DNA from: Zonotrichia leucophrys gambelii
Lineage: Eukaryota > Chordata > Aves > Passeriformes > Passerellidae
Reading direction: 5' to 3'
Length of the DNA stretch: 64,000 nt
Assembly (NCBI RefSeq): GCF_028769735.1
Contig: NC_088171.1
Coordinates: 59,551,613 to 59,615,612, forward strand
Of this stretch, positions 22,586 to 35,700 are shown in pieces. The translations under genes were made by a program, and so were the position numbers. Within the stretch, counting starts at the first letter, position 1. The number at the start of each line of letters is the position of its first letter. The notes beneath the pieces are model-generated. The model was not told where the DNA came from, searched no databases, and saw only the letters and a list, made by a program, of their open reading frames with translations.

Positions 22586-24520
22586 CTGGAGAGTTACAAA
22601 GAAGATTTTAAAAAAAAAGGCAACCACGAACACACAAAAAAGTAAATACTGCATTAGTAACTAACTTAATGCTTACCTTCATAAGATAAGCCGAGTTTGA
22701 TATAGAAACAAAGAAAGGTCACAAGGTTTACAGGAAACATGGTTCATTTTCAAGTGCTTTCATTGTAAACAATAGTGTTAAACAGCAGTACAGATTGAAA
22801 AGACTCACAAAGAACAAGTGTTTTAAAACTCAGCTTGATATGTACTATATCAGAAAGCGTATTTTAATGGAAATTCATATATTTTAAATAATTTTCTCTC
22901 ACTCTATATGCTGTATGTTTACAAGGCATACAGGACAAGGTAATCATGCATGTCCAAAATTTGTTTCAGTCAATATATACCCTACAGTCAATTCTGCACA
23001 CTGTCTTGTAGCAGCAGCAGCAGACATGGCCCTTGTGATCCAGCAGCAGCTCACACTTTAGAAAAAGTATTTCCAAATGAACCTGAGGGCCCAAGCACAC
23101 AGGATCATGTAAACTGAATCTGGTATTCTTGCGGCACAAATTTTATCCCCCCTCAACTGTGGGACATGAAGAGAGTGCTGCTTCAAGGGACAATGCGACA
23201 TTTTATCCAGATTATATGGTTCTTTCTGGTGTCACATGCACTAAGAAATGTATGAAGTTTTTGGCACCAACTTATTCCACAATCTGCACTGGACATACCA
23301 CTAGCACTTATTTTTTCTCCTGTTTTCCACTTCTTTTAGCAGGCATGTGCCATGCTTTTGCTCATTATGCAACACTCAAAGCAGCAGCAGTACCCTAACA
23401 CAAATCCAACCAGCTTCACATTTAGTGGTTCCTTGAGCTTGGCACTTTTGCACAGACCAGTTCAGGATAGATTCAAACTGTGCCTTATCCTGCTGTGTAG
23501 CAACTGAAAACTCTCATAAACAACTGCAGGATGAAACCATGACTCACATTTTTTGCTTTGCCCTCCAGCATGAATGGAGCTAGGAATGGTCAGGCCTTCC
23601 TTCCCATCCCCTCTGCCAGAGCTCACCCCTCACATACCTGCCAGATATCAAGCTTCCCCCCTTACTCTGTCAGCATCAAAAAGATCCACTTCGTGAATGG
23701 AATTCAACAAAACCTTAAAAAACTGTTTCAGTCCATTCAGCCAATCAAAATAGCATTTGGAGTCAGACTGAAATTCAGCTTCCACCACTTCTGCTGGACT
23801 GTTAAAGCTACACAAAGCAGATACATTTTGTTTTGTGTGGGGGAGGCTGATGAGGCTTAGAGAGCAAAAATGATATAGGTATCTTTGAAGGGTGTCCCAG
23901 TGTATCTGATAAATAAATAAATAAATAAATAAATAAAAATACAGAAATAAATACAGGCTGTTCATTTAAGGAGACCCCAGTGCAGAAACCTGGCTTCTGG
24001 AGGTTTTCTGAAGCTGCAGGCCAGTGTGTCAGTTCTAGGATATTGCTAGCTCCTTATCAAAGGGGCTGGGGTTTTGTTTGCTGTTTTTGCTTTATGATGG
24101 GGAAACAGAGCGAACAGGACATGAGAGATGTTTTACAACACTTCCACAGCAGTTACCTTTATGATAAGGAGTCACCAAAACCAAAGGCCCTGTTCTTCCC
24201 AGGTCTACTATTAGTTTAACTGTTCTTTACTTGTGTGTGTTTTTCTACAGCACTCAATGCACAAAGCTACACATTTTTTCCTAAGACACAGATATTCTGT
24301 TCTCAATGTAAATCATGTACTTTTGGAAAGCAGATTAAAGTTCACTAACTAGACAGGTAAAGCAAAACCAATGTAAAGCAGAAAAGTTAAAAACTGTTCA
24401 AAAGGTGGGTGGACATGGCAGTGCTGAGTTAACAGTGATCTTAGACATCTTCTTCAACCTTATTGATTAAAAGATTTTCTGCTAATATCCAGCAAGAGGA
24501 CGATGTTTGCTGCTACTTAC
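22586..24520 (-). other. NFATC1: NFATC1 intron between exons 6 and 7 (1.9 kb)
   Basis: This is a phase 1 intron. It contains the tetranucleotide repeat at 23909-23938 and otherwise unremarkable AT-rich sequence. A short GCA run lies near 23011-23024. No gene is seen. Confidence 0.9.
23909..23938. repeat. Tetranucleotide microsatellite (AAAT)n
   Basis: About seven copies of aaat lie in a row, followed by a degenerate AAAT/AAATAC extension to about 23955. Confidence 0.93.
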
Positions 24521-24693
24521 AGCACTCAATGGGGTTGGAGGCTACTTGCAAGGAGAGGGTCCTGCCATTGGCCTGTGGGATGTGAACCCTGAAGACCAGA
24601 CGCACACGCGTGTTCTTACGACCAATGTCCGTCTCTCCCTTGCGCAGTTCGATGTCAGAGTTTCGGAGCTTCAATATCCCAGCACAGTCGATG
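24521..24693 (-). CDS. NFATC1: NFATC1 exon 6: end of Rel-homology N-terminal fold
   Basis: The exon is 173 bp: one base finishing the split Ile codon, 57 codons from [20 protein letters not shown] to ASNPIEC, then one base. The acceptor is tttggatag and the donor is T before GTAAGTAG, a near-ideal donor. The segment [18 protein letters not shown] carries conserved basic residues used in DNA-backbone and partner contacts in NFAT structures. Compared with human, Ile replaces Val and AN replaces PS in the VHxPQxxGRT loop. The split codon joins to exon 7 as TCT (Ser). Confidence 0.98.
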
Positions 24694-27600
24694 CTATCCA
24701 AAAGGAAACACAGGGCAATTCAATTCACTTCAAGAAGACTTCAGGAAGACATGAGCGTGCATATCTTATCTCTCTCCTGCATGTTCTTCTTTAAAAGCTG
24801 CATCAGGCACAGCCCAATGACCAGGCTGAGCGCAGCAGGTTTTATTTAGTACTTGCATTCCCAAGAGGCTGAGCTGGGGCTATTGGTAGCAGCAGGTAGT
24901 GGCTGCTGTAAGAACACAAATTTAGGATGCTACCTCAGTTCTCAGAGGAAGAAAACCTAAAGGACCCTTCCTCCCCAACACATCCTATAAGGATTGTAGT
25001 TAATGATAAGCCAAAGCCCAAAGAAACAGCAACACTAGGAAAGCCAGTGGGATGCTACAGAAGTGCAGAAACTGTTACTAACCTAGAATGCCAGGCTACT
25101 TAAAATTTTACTTGTTACAACTAATTTAGACAAAAATCTGACAAGATTTTCAATCTAGGGTGAAGTCCTGAAATTCTTATTAACGAGCAAAAAAGCTAAG
25201 GAAGCCTGAGGTCAGTCCTACTGTCAGTTTGTTTGTATTTCAATGAGTTGGAAATACTCCCAAGCTTAGCGCTGAGCTGAAGCTTTGCAAGGAAAAATCT
25301 AAACTCAGAGTCCTCTCCTCACATTAGGGAAAAACATGCTTTTCATCAGATAGAACTACTACAATTTCTGGCCTCACTGTCTTTTTAGTTTTTTAACTTT
25401 GGTTTTCTCCTGGATGAGTTTACGAGCCAGGATTTTTGTCAAAGAATACTTCAACAGAAGAAGCTCCCAGAGCAAAAGACATATAAACATATGCACTCAA
25501 AAACCCACTGCAAAAATACCTCTGCCTTGGCCATGACTACAAAGGCTACATGGCAATTTCTTCTGGGTACTGGTCTCTGGCATGCATTTTATTACATTGA
25601 GTATGCATAGTTAACTTTATTTTGCATTCAAAGAGTTTCATTCCCCCTCTAGACCTTTGAAGCTCTTCTTCTGAAGCAAACTGCAAATAAACACTATGGC
25701 AGCAGAGTTTTGATCTGCATTTTTCCTAAAGTATGGATTTCAGAATTTAAAAAATGCCCTTGCTGGCATGATCAAAGAAACTAATGAAAGTATTAAAGAT
25801 TCCCAACAATGCTTATTAGCAGATGAAGCTGTAAGAATTATACAAGAATTACATAAGAATTCTTATAGCCTGCATAAGAATACAGAATATTTGTATCCAT
25901 GTCAAAATTCTATGCAAAGATCCGTAAGTTATGGAAGAAATGGTGCATTTCTCCATATTGTCTCTCCTACAGCCACACTTGTAAACTAAATAATTATTGA
26001 TGTACAACTCATACCCAAATGTTCAGAGAAGAAAAAGTATTTAAATTCAAGCTTGTAAAGTCATGGATATTGAAATCTGAAGTCAATAGGAAGTTTAAAT
26101 GGGCAGATGAGCTTTGGTGTTTCCCTGAATCAAGGCCTGAACACATAAAGTGTGAGGAAAGTCCTTGGCTCCAAATTTCAATTCACTGGTAGTCCTTCAT
26201 GAGGTTTTAGACTACTGACATCTAAGGCCTCTATATGCCAAAGCACTGTTTGTGATTCTTGAGTGAGCTGTAACACAGTCTGGCACACATGCCACAAAAA
26301 TATTCAGCTTGGCTCCCAAACTGTGTAACTTACCTTTATTTTAGGGAGAAAGATGAATGAAATGGTAATAAAGTTCCTAGATGGCCAAAAATGTGATTCA
26401 AACTGGATAAATAAAGTGCCAGATAAATACTGTGTGGGTACAAATTGGTGAAATTTCCTTAACCCCAATGCAGCCCCACCAACATACGATGGCAGCGAAC
26501 AGGGCCAATAATTCTGAAGGCTTGTTGTGACTTTTAACACAATGCACTGAGAGAGATCCTCAAATCTTGAGTGATTACTCTAAGCCCAGCTGGCAATGCA
26601 GCTAAACATATTCTGGCTCTTCTATTTACATGAGGCACTCCAGGGCATGTTGTACATGACACTGCAAACCAGCTTCTAATAGCCACTATGTGTGGAAGGA
26701 CTTTAGGTGTCTGACAGCATTTTCCACTTTGTTAAGGCAAGGCAAACTGTATGACAACAAGGAGTGAAATTGTGATTTTCCTGTGGTATTTGGTTTGGTG
26801 GAGGTCAGGATTTCTTGCTTGCTTTCTATCTTTCTATATATACACTCACAAAGGTGCGTGCATCTCTATATAAACATGAATACATTTATATTTATACACA
26901 CACCAAGAGCTGTAGTTGCACGCAAGCACACAGAAATTCCTCCCAAGGCAAACACCTCAGATAATGGTTAGGATGATTTGAATGAAGGGAGGAGACAACT
27001 CAGGGGGTAGGCTGATTTGAGGGAGGGACACAGAGAGGACAGGATAAAATCGTGTGAAATGTTTGCTGTATATCACTTACATAGAACACTATTTTAACCT
27101 TTATGTACCATCCTATAACGATGTTTACAGATGCTTAATGGACCCACAGGGCACTTAATTATCACCCAGATATCCTAAGATAACCATGCCTGCTTTTCTG
27201 CATAGCACTAAACTTAGCCCAGTTTAACAACTCAATCTGTAAACTACATCAACTTTGAATACAGGTTCTCAGAGGTAACTCTTAGTTCTGAAAGATTTGC
27301 TTGTAAGCAAGTGCCATGAAAAATGCTGAGTTTTATTACGTGAGAAATGAGTGGTTTCACTCGTCTCAGAAAAACCACGAGGGTACTTGGAAATGCTCTC
27401 TAAGAGTTTCCTTTGACATCCAAAGATAAATTTTAATCAGCTCTGTTCCTTGTGCTAGTGCGTATAGGAGCAACAGGTGTCATATTTAGAAACTAAATGC
27501 AGGAGCTGAGGTAGGAGATATTTACAGCTCAGTAACCGAGATACTTATTTTAAATGGCAAATAAGCACATTGGCTGAAACTCTAGAATGAAAGCAAATCA

Positions 27601-27828
27601 GTTGTCATAAATATTTGTGCAGTTCATTTTGCTGTTAAGCTGATTAGTGGCAATTTGTCTCAGCAACGTTGTGGAAACCTACTATTACAGAGCGAAATGC
27701 GGGGAAAGAAAAAAAAAAGACAGAGAAAGGAAAATTGTGTACAGAAAGAAAGGAGCAAACCCCAAAGAAATTAAGTGAGTTGACCAAGACGAAACTGCTA
27801 GGAGTCAGACATGGTGCCTTGGCCTTAC
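24694..27828 (-). other. NFATC1: NFATC1 intron between exons 5 and 6 (3.1 kb)
   Basis: This is a phase 2 intron with donor GTAAGG and acceptor ttttggatag. It is AT-rich with a short run of TA and CA dinucleotides around 26835-26905. I see no gene, named repeat or structured element in it. Confidence 0.9.
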
Positions 27829-28031
27829 ATTGCTCTCATGTTGTTTTCTGGAAGAAGAGGGATTTCCAGGACTTTGGTGTTGGAAAGTATTGTTTCATGG
27901 CTGGTGGTGGAAACGGTCTTGCCGGTGATGCGGTGAACCTGGTAGAAGGCATGGGGTCGCAGCAGGCGGTCGTCTGCTGTCCCAATGAACAGCTGCAGCG
28001 TGAGCGGCTCGCTTTCTAAGTAACCATGGAG
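27829..28031 (-). CDS. NFATC1: NFATC1 exon 5: Rel-homology domain, central part
   Basis: The exon is 203 bp: 67 codons plus two bases, from [10 protein letters not shown] to ENNMRA. The acceptor is ctcttgccag before CTCCATGG and the donor is GCAAT before GTAAGG. The stretch [31 protein letters not shown] is invariant or nearly so in NFAT proteins and forms the core of the N-terminal Ig-like fold of the Rel-homology region. The codon split across the next intron reads ATC (Ile), where human has GTC (Val), a conservative change. Other differences from human are Ser for Asn and Thr for Met near the start, and Thr for Ala and Asn for Ser near the end. Confidence 0.98.
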
Positions 28032-29677
28032 CTGGCAAGAGAACAGAAAACGCCCACTGAGCGCCACGCACATAAACTGCTAGGAATCAATTAAAGTTTT
28101 ATAAGCAGGAGAGCCTAATTCAAGGAGAGAACCTGTGACAGGTGCTATGCGTTAAGTTCCCCCCTTCCATTTTTCCTGTAATGTAATATTGGTACAATAA
28201 AAAGGTGCACTCACAAAATGTCTCATTATCCTAAAGGACCTGAGGCACTTTAGATGGGCTGAGCTTTTGATTACTCCTGCTACATCCACAGAAAACTTTG
28301 CATAAATTCTGCTGCAGTGCTCAGCAGAAAAGCACAATGAACTGGATGTTCCTTCACAGTACTGAGGGATACAAAACTGACAGAGTTTGCAGAGGGTAAA
28401 GGACACAGCTCACCCATCCCCATGCTTCCTTGGACATCTCTCATGCAGCAGCAGTCTGCTGCTTGTGACCTCATTAGCTGATTTTTATGCTGGTAAATAA
28501 ATCCTGGGACAGCATGGAGACAGATCACATATACATGATTAGCAGCTCACCATGTGTGTCGAATTCTTGTTATAATCACACAAAAATCTCATTGAAGCTC
28601 TTGGGCCTGGGTTGAACCTCATCCACATTACAGTGACTGCTCTGATGACAACAAGAGTTATTTCTGCCACAGGATGAAGAGGAAGCAGAGCCTGACCTCA
28701 TCTGTACCATCTCCTGTAGTAGCTACTCATGGTTCCCACTGCTGTGGAGTCCCCAGACAACATCCCACTCGTGGCCGCCACCTGACATTGGGAAATCAGT
28801 CTCACAAAACCAGTTCTCTTACAGGGGTTAGTGCTGAAGTTTTGTCCCAAGGGAAAGGGAAGATGCAGCAACTATAGGAGGGAGGAACGTGGGCAAGGTG
28901 CACTGTCCCAGGAGATGCCCCACCCCAGAGCAAACCTACTCACTTTGTTGTAGGTTTAGGTTCCACTGTGAATGGTTCATGTGGGTTTGGGCATGAGTTA
29001 TTCACCATCACTGAATGCAGAAACTCAAAACTTACCACAATTTGGTAAGGAGCAACGCTAGTTTTAAGGTAGCTGCAAGTTCAAAGCTAAATAAAGCTGA
29101 AAACAAGCAGTGAAACCCATATATCAAATGCTGCTTAAATTTGTATTTTAATTTTCACTCTCCTTAAATTTTCACACTCCTTACAAAGCAATTTCATATT
29201 AACTCTCTAGGGTATTTTACCATCTGATAGCAGGAATGCTATTAAAAATAAAGATATTGAATCACTTTTACTCCTTGCACCCAGCAAAATTCTGGTGGGT
29301 GCTAACAGGCCCAAAGCCCTCCCTCCACTATCAAACATGGTGAATGGCAACAGCAATTCACAGTGGCAAAGTTTCAGATACCAAAGTGACCAATGCATGA
29401 GGAAGGGAGGACCATGAGCCTAGACACATCTTCCATCGACAACTGGGCACACTGTAAATTTTTCACCCCACACTTTGGTCAGTAAAGCAAAGAGAACAGA
29501 AGCATTTTTGTTTGATTTGGTGCAGCAATTTTATATCCTTACCTAAGGCACATGAATGCTGGAAGGATGCAGGGACAGGAGAAGAGAAGGCACATTTCTA
29601 GCTTTCCTACATTATTTTATCAGCTCTGCATTCCTGAGACATCATATGAAGGCAGCTCAGAGCCAGGGGGTTGAAAC

Positions 29678-29725
29678 ATGATATGATATGATATGATATG
29701 ATATGATATGATATGATATGATATG
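29678..29725. repeat. Pentanucleotide microsatellite (ATATG)n
   Basis: About nine and a half perfect copies of the 5-bp unit atatg lie without interruption. Perfect copies of this length are usually polymorphic, so the repeat may be useful as a marker. Confidence 0.95.
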
Positions 29726-32700
29726 AGGGTTCCATGCCAGAACTGTAAAATTGGAAACACATTAGTAGCACTTTGATAATCTGCACTCTCAGCAAAACAA
29801 GAGAGAGAGAAAAGCAGAGCCATTCCTGTATGCTGCCTTCAGTGGGATGCCATGAGCTATGAACCTCCCTCCAGCTCTACATGAACATCCACTCCTATGG
29901 TCCCTGACACACACATCAGCACTAAGCTGCAAAAAGAGGGACTCCTGGCTTTCTCCCCTCAGAGACAGACAGGCAGCTTGAGCTGCAGGTGGGTGATCAT
30001 AGGTGTGCTCCTGGTACAGTCAGTGGCCACAGGGAAGCCACTGTCCTACTCATCACCACCCTGTTCCCCCTCCATGACAGCCTGGCTGCTCATTAATTCC
30101 AACGGTGTGTGTGAGCAGGGCTGGTGGAGTGACCTGGATTTGTCCCAAGCTGATCTTCCCTGCCTCACCACTTCCACAGCCTCAGCAGCAAAGCTTAGGT
30201 AAGGGAGGAGACACAAGGTATCCCAGAGTATTTTTGGTCAAGACCAGCACGTGGGTTTGCAGGGGGAAAAGTAAGACAGTGTGACATGCCAGGCAAATAA
30301 ATTTCTATGCATTGCCAGCGGTCACTTCTCCAAGTCGTCATGGAGGATGCTTTTTATGGAGAGTGTAAAATTAAAACAAACACATATTGAGTTACAAGGA
30401 CGCTTAAAATGTAAAAATAGACTAGCGAGTAACTCAAACCTCAATTCAGCAAAAGCAAAATCGCACACCAAGGTACCCATATGTTTTACTGAACATGGGC
30501 AAAGAGGACCAAAAATGTTGGTCTTGCATTGGGTTCTGCTATTTCAGGCTTTACTTTTAAATCTGAACTTGCCTGATGCCATAGTTTGTAACCTACTGCT
30601 GAGCCTCAGCTTGTGCTTTTCCCACAGGTTTCCTACCAGGAGGCAATCAAACACCCAGAGTCCTCAGCTTTGCACACCTGCCTTCCCATGAAAAGTGTTC
30701 ACGTGCTGGAAAATAAATAATGAGATCTCAGTTACATGTTTTGCATTGTTTTATAAGGTTTGTAATCGTCAAGCTGAATTTATGTTTGCTTTTTTTAAAG
30801 GCCCTGTCCTAGAGCAGAGCCATACTTTACTCTGGATCTATTACCTAAAGTCACTTACTCCTTGACTTAGAAAGTGCCAGAAACATCCAGAAAGACTCAT
30901 GTAATTGCTATATGCTCAATTGCTATATGCTGCCCTCAAAATAAGAAAAATTCACAGTCAAGTCACTGTAAGTTTTATGTCGTATTCTGTGTTAGGAAGC
31001 ATCTGATCTCTAATTTGTATTTCCTTTTGAGCTTTACCCATTGCATCACATTATTTACTTTTATATTATGTCACATAATCATGTATGCCAACAGAAGCAA
31101 TAAAAGAAAGCAATGCAAGGATTAACATTTAAATGGGCACATACTGTGAATGACTTATTTTAGACTACGCACTCAGTGCATTATTTCCGTGACAGACAGT
31201 GCTGAGCCTCGGGAGTTTTCAGCACGCTGCAGATGTCTGGTGAATGGGCAAGATCCTGCTTACTGTCAGCTGGGTGCAGTAAGAATATTCCACAGTTTCC
31301 TCAAAACATGGGAGACAGGTTTAACAGCGAGGTGCAGTGGCAGTAAAAGCACAGTTGTGGTACTTTAGGCTGGTAGGTTTGCCAGCAGTCAAAGGGAATA
31401 TCAAACTAGATCAATGTAAAATGGGATGGGAAAAAAGGGTGACTGAGCATTTTCTTGGTGAGGAAAGATCTCGCATGTCCATACCCATGCATATTTTCCA
31501 TATATGCTCTGGGGTACTGTACTAGGTGGAAGAGCGATTCAGTTTCCTGGCGTGCAACATGGGATGCATGCGTCAGACACCCTATTTTTATCTTTTTCTC
31601 TGTGTAACACAGTCCAAAGCTCCTAATAACTCAGCGGTTGAGTATGGGTGACAAAGGTGCGCTCAGCTACAGCATTCATATTAAAGGACGTGTCTTTCCT
31701 ACCAGGCATGCTTTCCTTGGCAATACATAGATCCAAGTGGAAAGAGGTGTACTTTCCCTTGCCGTGAAACTGTAAAAAGAATTAGCTGCAAAAAAGGACC
31801 AGGAGCACAATGTTTCTGAATGAGTTTCCCTTCCCAAATAAAGGCAGTGATACAGCAGTCACCTGGTTTGGTACAAAGGAAAGATGCGGGAAAGACTTAA
31901 ATATGCAGATAAGGACTGTGTGGCCAAGTGTTTGGTTTCGAAATGAAAACAGGTCATATTCTCTTATTCTGACCAAACACTGACTACTCTGCGCTTTTCC
32001 TCTTTGAACAACACTGTTAAAAATACTTGAACTCATCTCAAATGACATTTTCATTTTTATTGTCTGAAGCTGCTAAGATCAAAATCAGACTTAATTGCAG
32101 GCCTATTACACACTGCTCTAATTCTATCAAAAGCGATGCAGTCACTGGTAATTAACACCAGAACAGGACTGATCACAGCTAAGCTCTTCGTCACCTTACA
32201 TCCTCTTATGCAAGAGAGAGGGAAAAGGCTGCACCGGCTGAGCCACCACATCCAGCCTTCCCTGGGATTCCTACACCTCTCTGTCATCGCTTTCCCAGCG
32301 CTATCTCCCACCAACATGTCTCGATTCTCACCAGTAGGCTGCTGCTCATCTCAGTGCAGGGTGCCAAAGCAAACCCCAGCCTTTCCCCAGGGAGATGCAC
32401 TGGGGCTGGATGTTTTCATGTGTCCAGATGCTGTGGCACTGAACGCCAGGAATCTTCCAATCTCCAGTGGCCAGTGAAGTGTGAGGGAAACAGGGCTATC
32501 ACCCCTCACAGCCACGAGCAAGGTACTATCTGATTCAGTCCTACAGCTATGATGACCTCCGGTTTATCACAGACGTGAGCATACTGAGGCTGCCTGGATT
32601 CCAAATGTGCTCCTGGTACACATCTATTAAATCCGCCAATTGGAATTGAACAGACTTGGAAACGATGAGCAGAAGGAGATGAGGTGTTCTGAACATAAGC

Positions 32701-35700
32701 ACTAGGAAAAAAGAAAAGCAAAACCTCCCCAAACCTTCCTACAGTTACTAAATTTTGAGGAAATTTTGCAAGTGCCACATCCAATAACTCAAACACTATT
32801 TCAGCTTCAGTGGTTATTCTAGACTCAGTGAGGAAAACTTCTATTATTTAAGCCATGGCATTTATTTTAAGAAACGCAGTTGAAATATTCTGCACGTTCC
32901 CTTTCCAAGTGCTTTTATGCTTTTGGCATGCCCAAGCATCTGTTGAAATGCTCAGAAAGCTACCTGTCATAACAAGGAAGCCTCTGTCTGGAGAGGCTCC
33001 TGGAGGCCACCAGAAGAATGGCCCTGTTCTCACGGGACACACCAGCCAGGTACACCCTCTGCACCACCCATGGCATCAGTCAGGAAGAAAGGGAGCTATC
33101 CTGTGTAATGGCTTTCAAGTGTACTTACTGCGAGTTTGGGGAAAGGACTGCAAAACCCTACAGTGGTGCATTCCTCCAGACCTGGACTCTTTTGCAAATA
33201 TATCAAATGAACATTGGGGTATAATTTAGGGCTTAGCCTGTCCCAATGCATTAAAGGCTGAGCTCCCACTAATAACAAAGCAGGGCATGACCAGGGACTT
33301 AGTATTCACTCTCAACACCAGTCAGCAGCTGTGCTTGAGACTCTTGAGGCCCGTAGGGGCTGCCTCCTTTATGATAATGATGTGCCAAAAAATGCCACAG
33401 GGAACATCCATATCAGTGTGGGTGTTTTTCTTGCCTGTTTATTTTAATGTTTGGTATATAATAAAGATAACAATCCATTTTATGCCTCTAAAAATACTAA
33501 GAACAATAACTACTTACCTGACCGTGTAACTGATGGTCACACTGCTTGCAGCAGGTACCACAGTGCTTATGCTCAGCAAAGCCTTACACATCTATCTGTA
33601 CCATTTGCATTCCCAGAACTGTTCAAGGAATACCCGAGTCAGTCTGTTGAGACTCATCAGGGAGATTAACAACCCAGTCTCGTGTAAGGGGGCTTCTTTC
33701 CCTTTTATCCCCATCAATGTTTTGGAAAGCAAGCTTTCAAAAAAGGTTGAACAGAATAAAATCTACAAAATAGGGACATTTTAAAGTCAAGACAAGTGCT
33801 GCTTGTCTCTTTAAGCTAGAGCTTTGGAGCTACACACTAAATAGCTTTATTGCTTTTCAAGCAGCAGTTTTTTTTTTTTTCAGGAATTGCACATGATGAA
33901 TGATAAAATAAAACAAATTGTCATGTTTTTAAAGTGTACCTAATATACAGCCTCAATAAAATACCATCACTGAGTGCTCAGTGTCCTGGTTTTTTAAAAC
34001 CAAATCAAAGATCCAGCTGTTTAATCTACAAAAAGTGCACAAACATTCTGGGTATTGATTTCAGCAGTTAGCACTGAGCACGCATAAAAATAGTGTCGTG
34101 AATCTGATTTTTGAGAAAAAGGATTTACTTTGGGCTCCCACACAGGAGCACTGGAGGACGTAAGCCACTGCATCATGGGTTTGAACGGCAGGAGGGAAAA
34201 GCTGATCTTGCGGGCAGTGACTGTCATGTGAAGCGCAGGCACAGGGGGTGAGGTCAGGAGACCAGGGCATCTATTCTGGTGTGCACTGCAGAGATCCTGC
34301 CCGGCCTCCGCCTGGGCAGCCAGCGAGCTGCCCTGCCACCATGCCTCCAGGTGAAAATGCCCAAAAACCTGCTGCTGAAGACTCTGGGAGCCAGCAACCT
34401 ACACCTCTGGGAAAAAGAGTCAGGAAAAAACTGCCCCATGCGTTGCAAAATTCCCTAATACCTATTCTGACCTGGTTTGGGCTTTAACTCTTTTGTAGGG
34501 GGAGGTCTGAGAAAAAAACCACACCTCAGATGCCCTGAGATGGGGGACTGGGACTGTAGCAACTCTCCTCTCAAGCTCCTCTCCCAAATTCAGGTGCCAT
34601 GGGAACTAGTATATGGAACTCCCCTCGACCCCTCTGCTCCAGAGGGAAGCTAGGCAGTCCTCCTGCAGATCAGGGGTGCGTGCTGAAGAGCAGCAGCAGG
34701 GCACAAGCAAGCAGCTGTACCCTGAGCTGCCAAGTGGAGCCAGGCAGGGGCTAGCAGCCCCTACTCTGGGGATTCAGGTCCCCACAGGACAAGGAGCAAG
34801 CAGCCCTGGCAGTGCCAATGAGGCAGACACGCAGCATCGACAGAGCACCAGCAAACCACTGAGGCACGTGTCTTGCTGGGCATGTTGCACAATCCCTGTC
34901 TCTTCGCAGCTGCTTCTCTCCACCTTCAGGCTCACACTCTGCAGGTGTACATGTTTCAGTCACTGCCACACCATCCGTGTGCCCCTTGCTCTTTCCAGAT
35001 GCCTAGACGCCCGCTTCCGTGTACCTAGGACTGAGCGAGGCACATCATCCTGACCAGGAAAATCTTCCCACCGCCAGCAACCAGGCAAGCAAGAAGGGGC
35101 GCTGGTTTTTGGATGATGTGCACAGCTCAGCTCCAGACTCTAGTACTCAGGTACTAAACTTGGTCTGCTTGGACACTCCTTTGAGAGGACAAACCAAAAC
35201 AAGGGGAGCATTCTTATTCAAAACAACAGAGCAGACAGACCTCAAAATGAAATACAGTAAAAACAGAACAACTCCTCAAAAAACAACCAAACAGAAAATA
35301 AAACACTTCCTTAGGAGCTGAGATGACCCTCTGGCTGTGACAGATTTTGCTGTACTACATCTGATGCAGTTAAACAAAAAAAAGAGAATAAATTATGCTC
35401 TGTGCAATGAAACATGTTACTATCCCATAGTCTTTCACTTACTTAATATAACATTGTAACAGGAATTCCTACAGATTTTTGTGCTACTTTCAGGATTTAT
35501 TTTTTCTTTCTGAAAGTGACTTTCCTTGGATTTACTCAAACTCTGTTTTAAGATCCAAATGCAGTCAGAGCTGGTCCACAAATAAAAATAAGATTGCTTG
35601 CTCCTGCAAGGGGCCAATGCTGGGCCCAAGGACTAGAGCTGGATGGGAGAGCAGTGAATGGAAACAGCAGGCGTGTGTTTTATGTGGCACTTTCTAGTGC

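Noticed and set aside
34613..35053. 146-codon plus-strand frame in a GC-rich patch
   Set aside because: Open frames occur on both strands here, as expected from few AT-rich stop codons; no domain.
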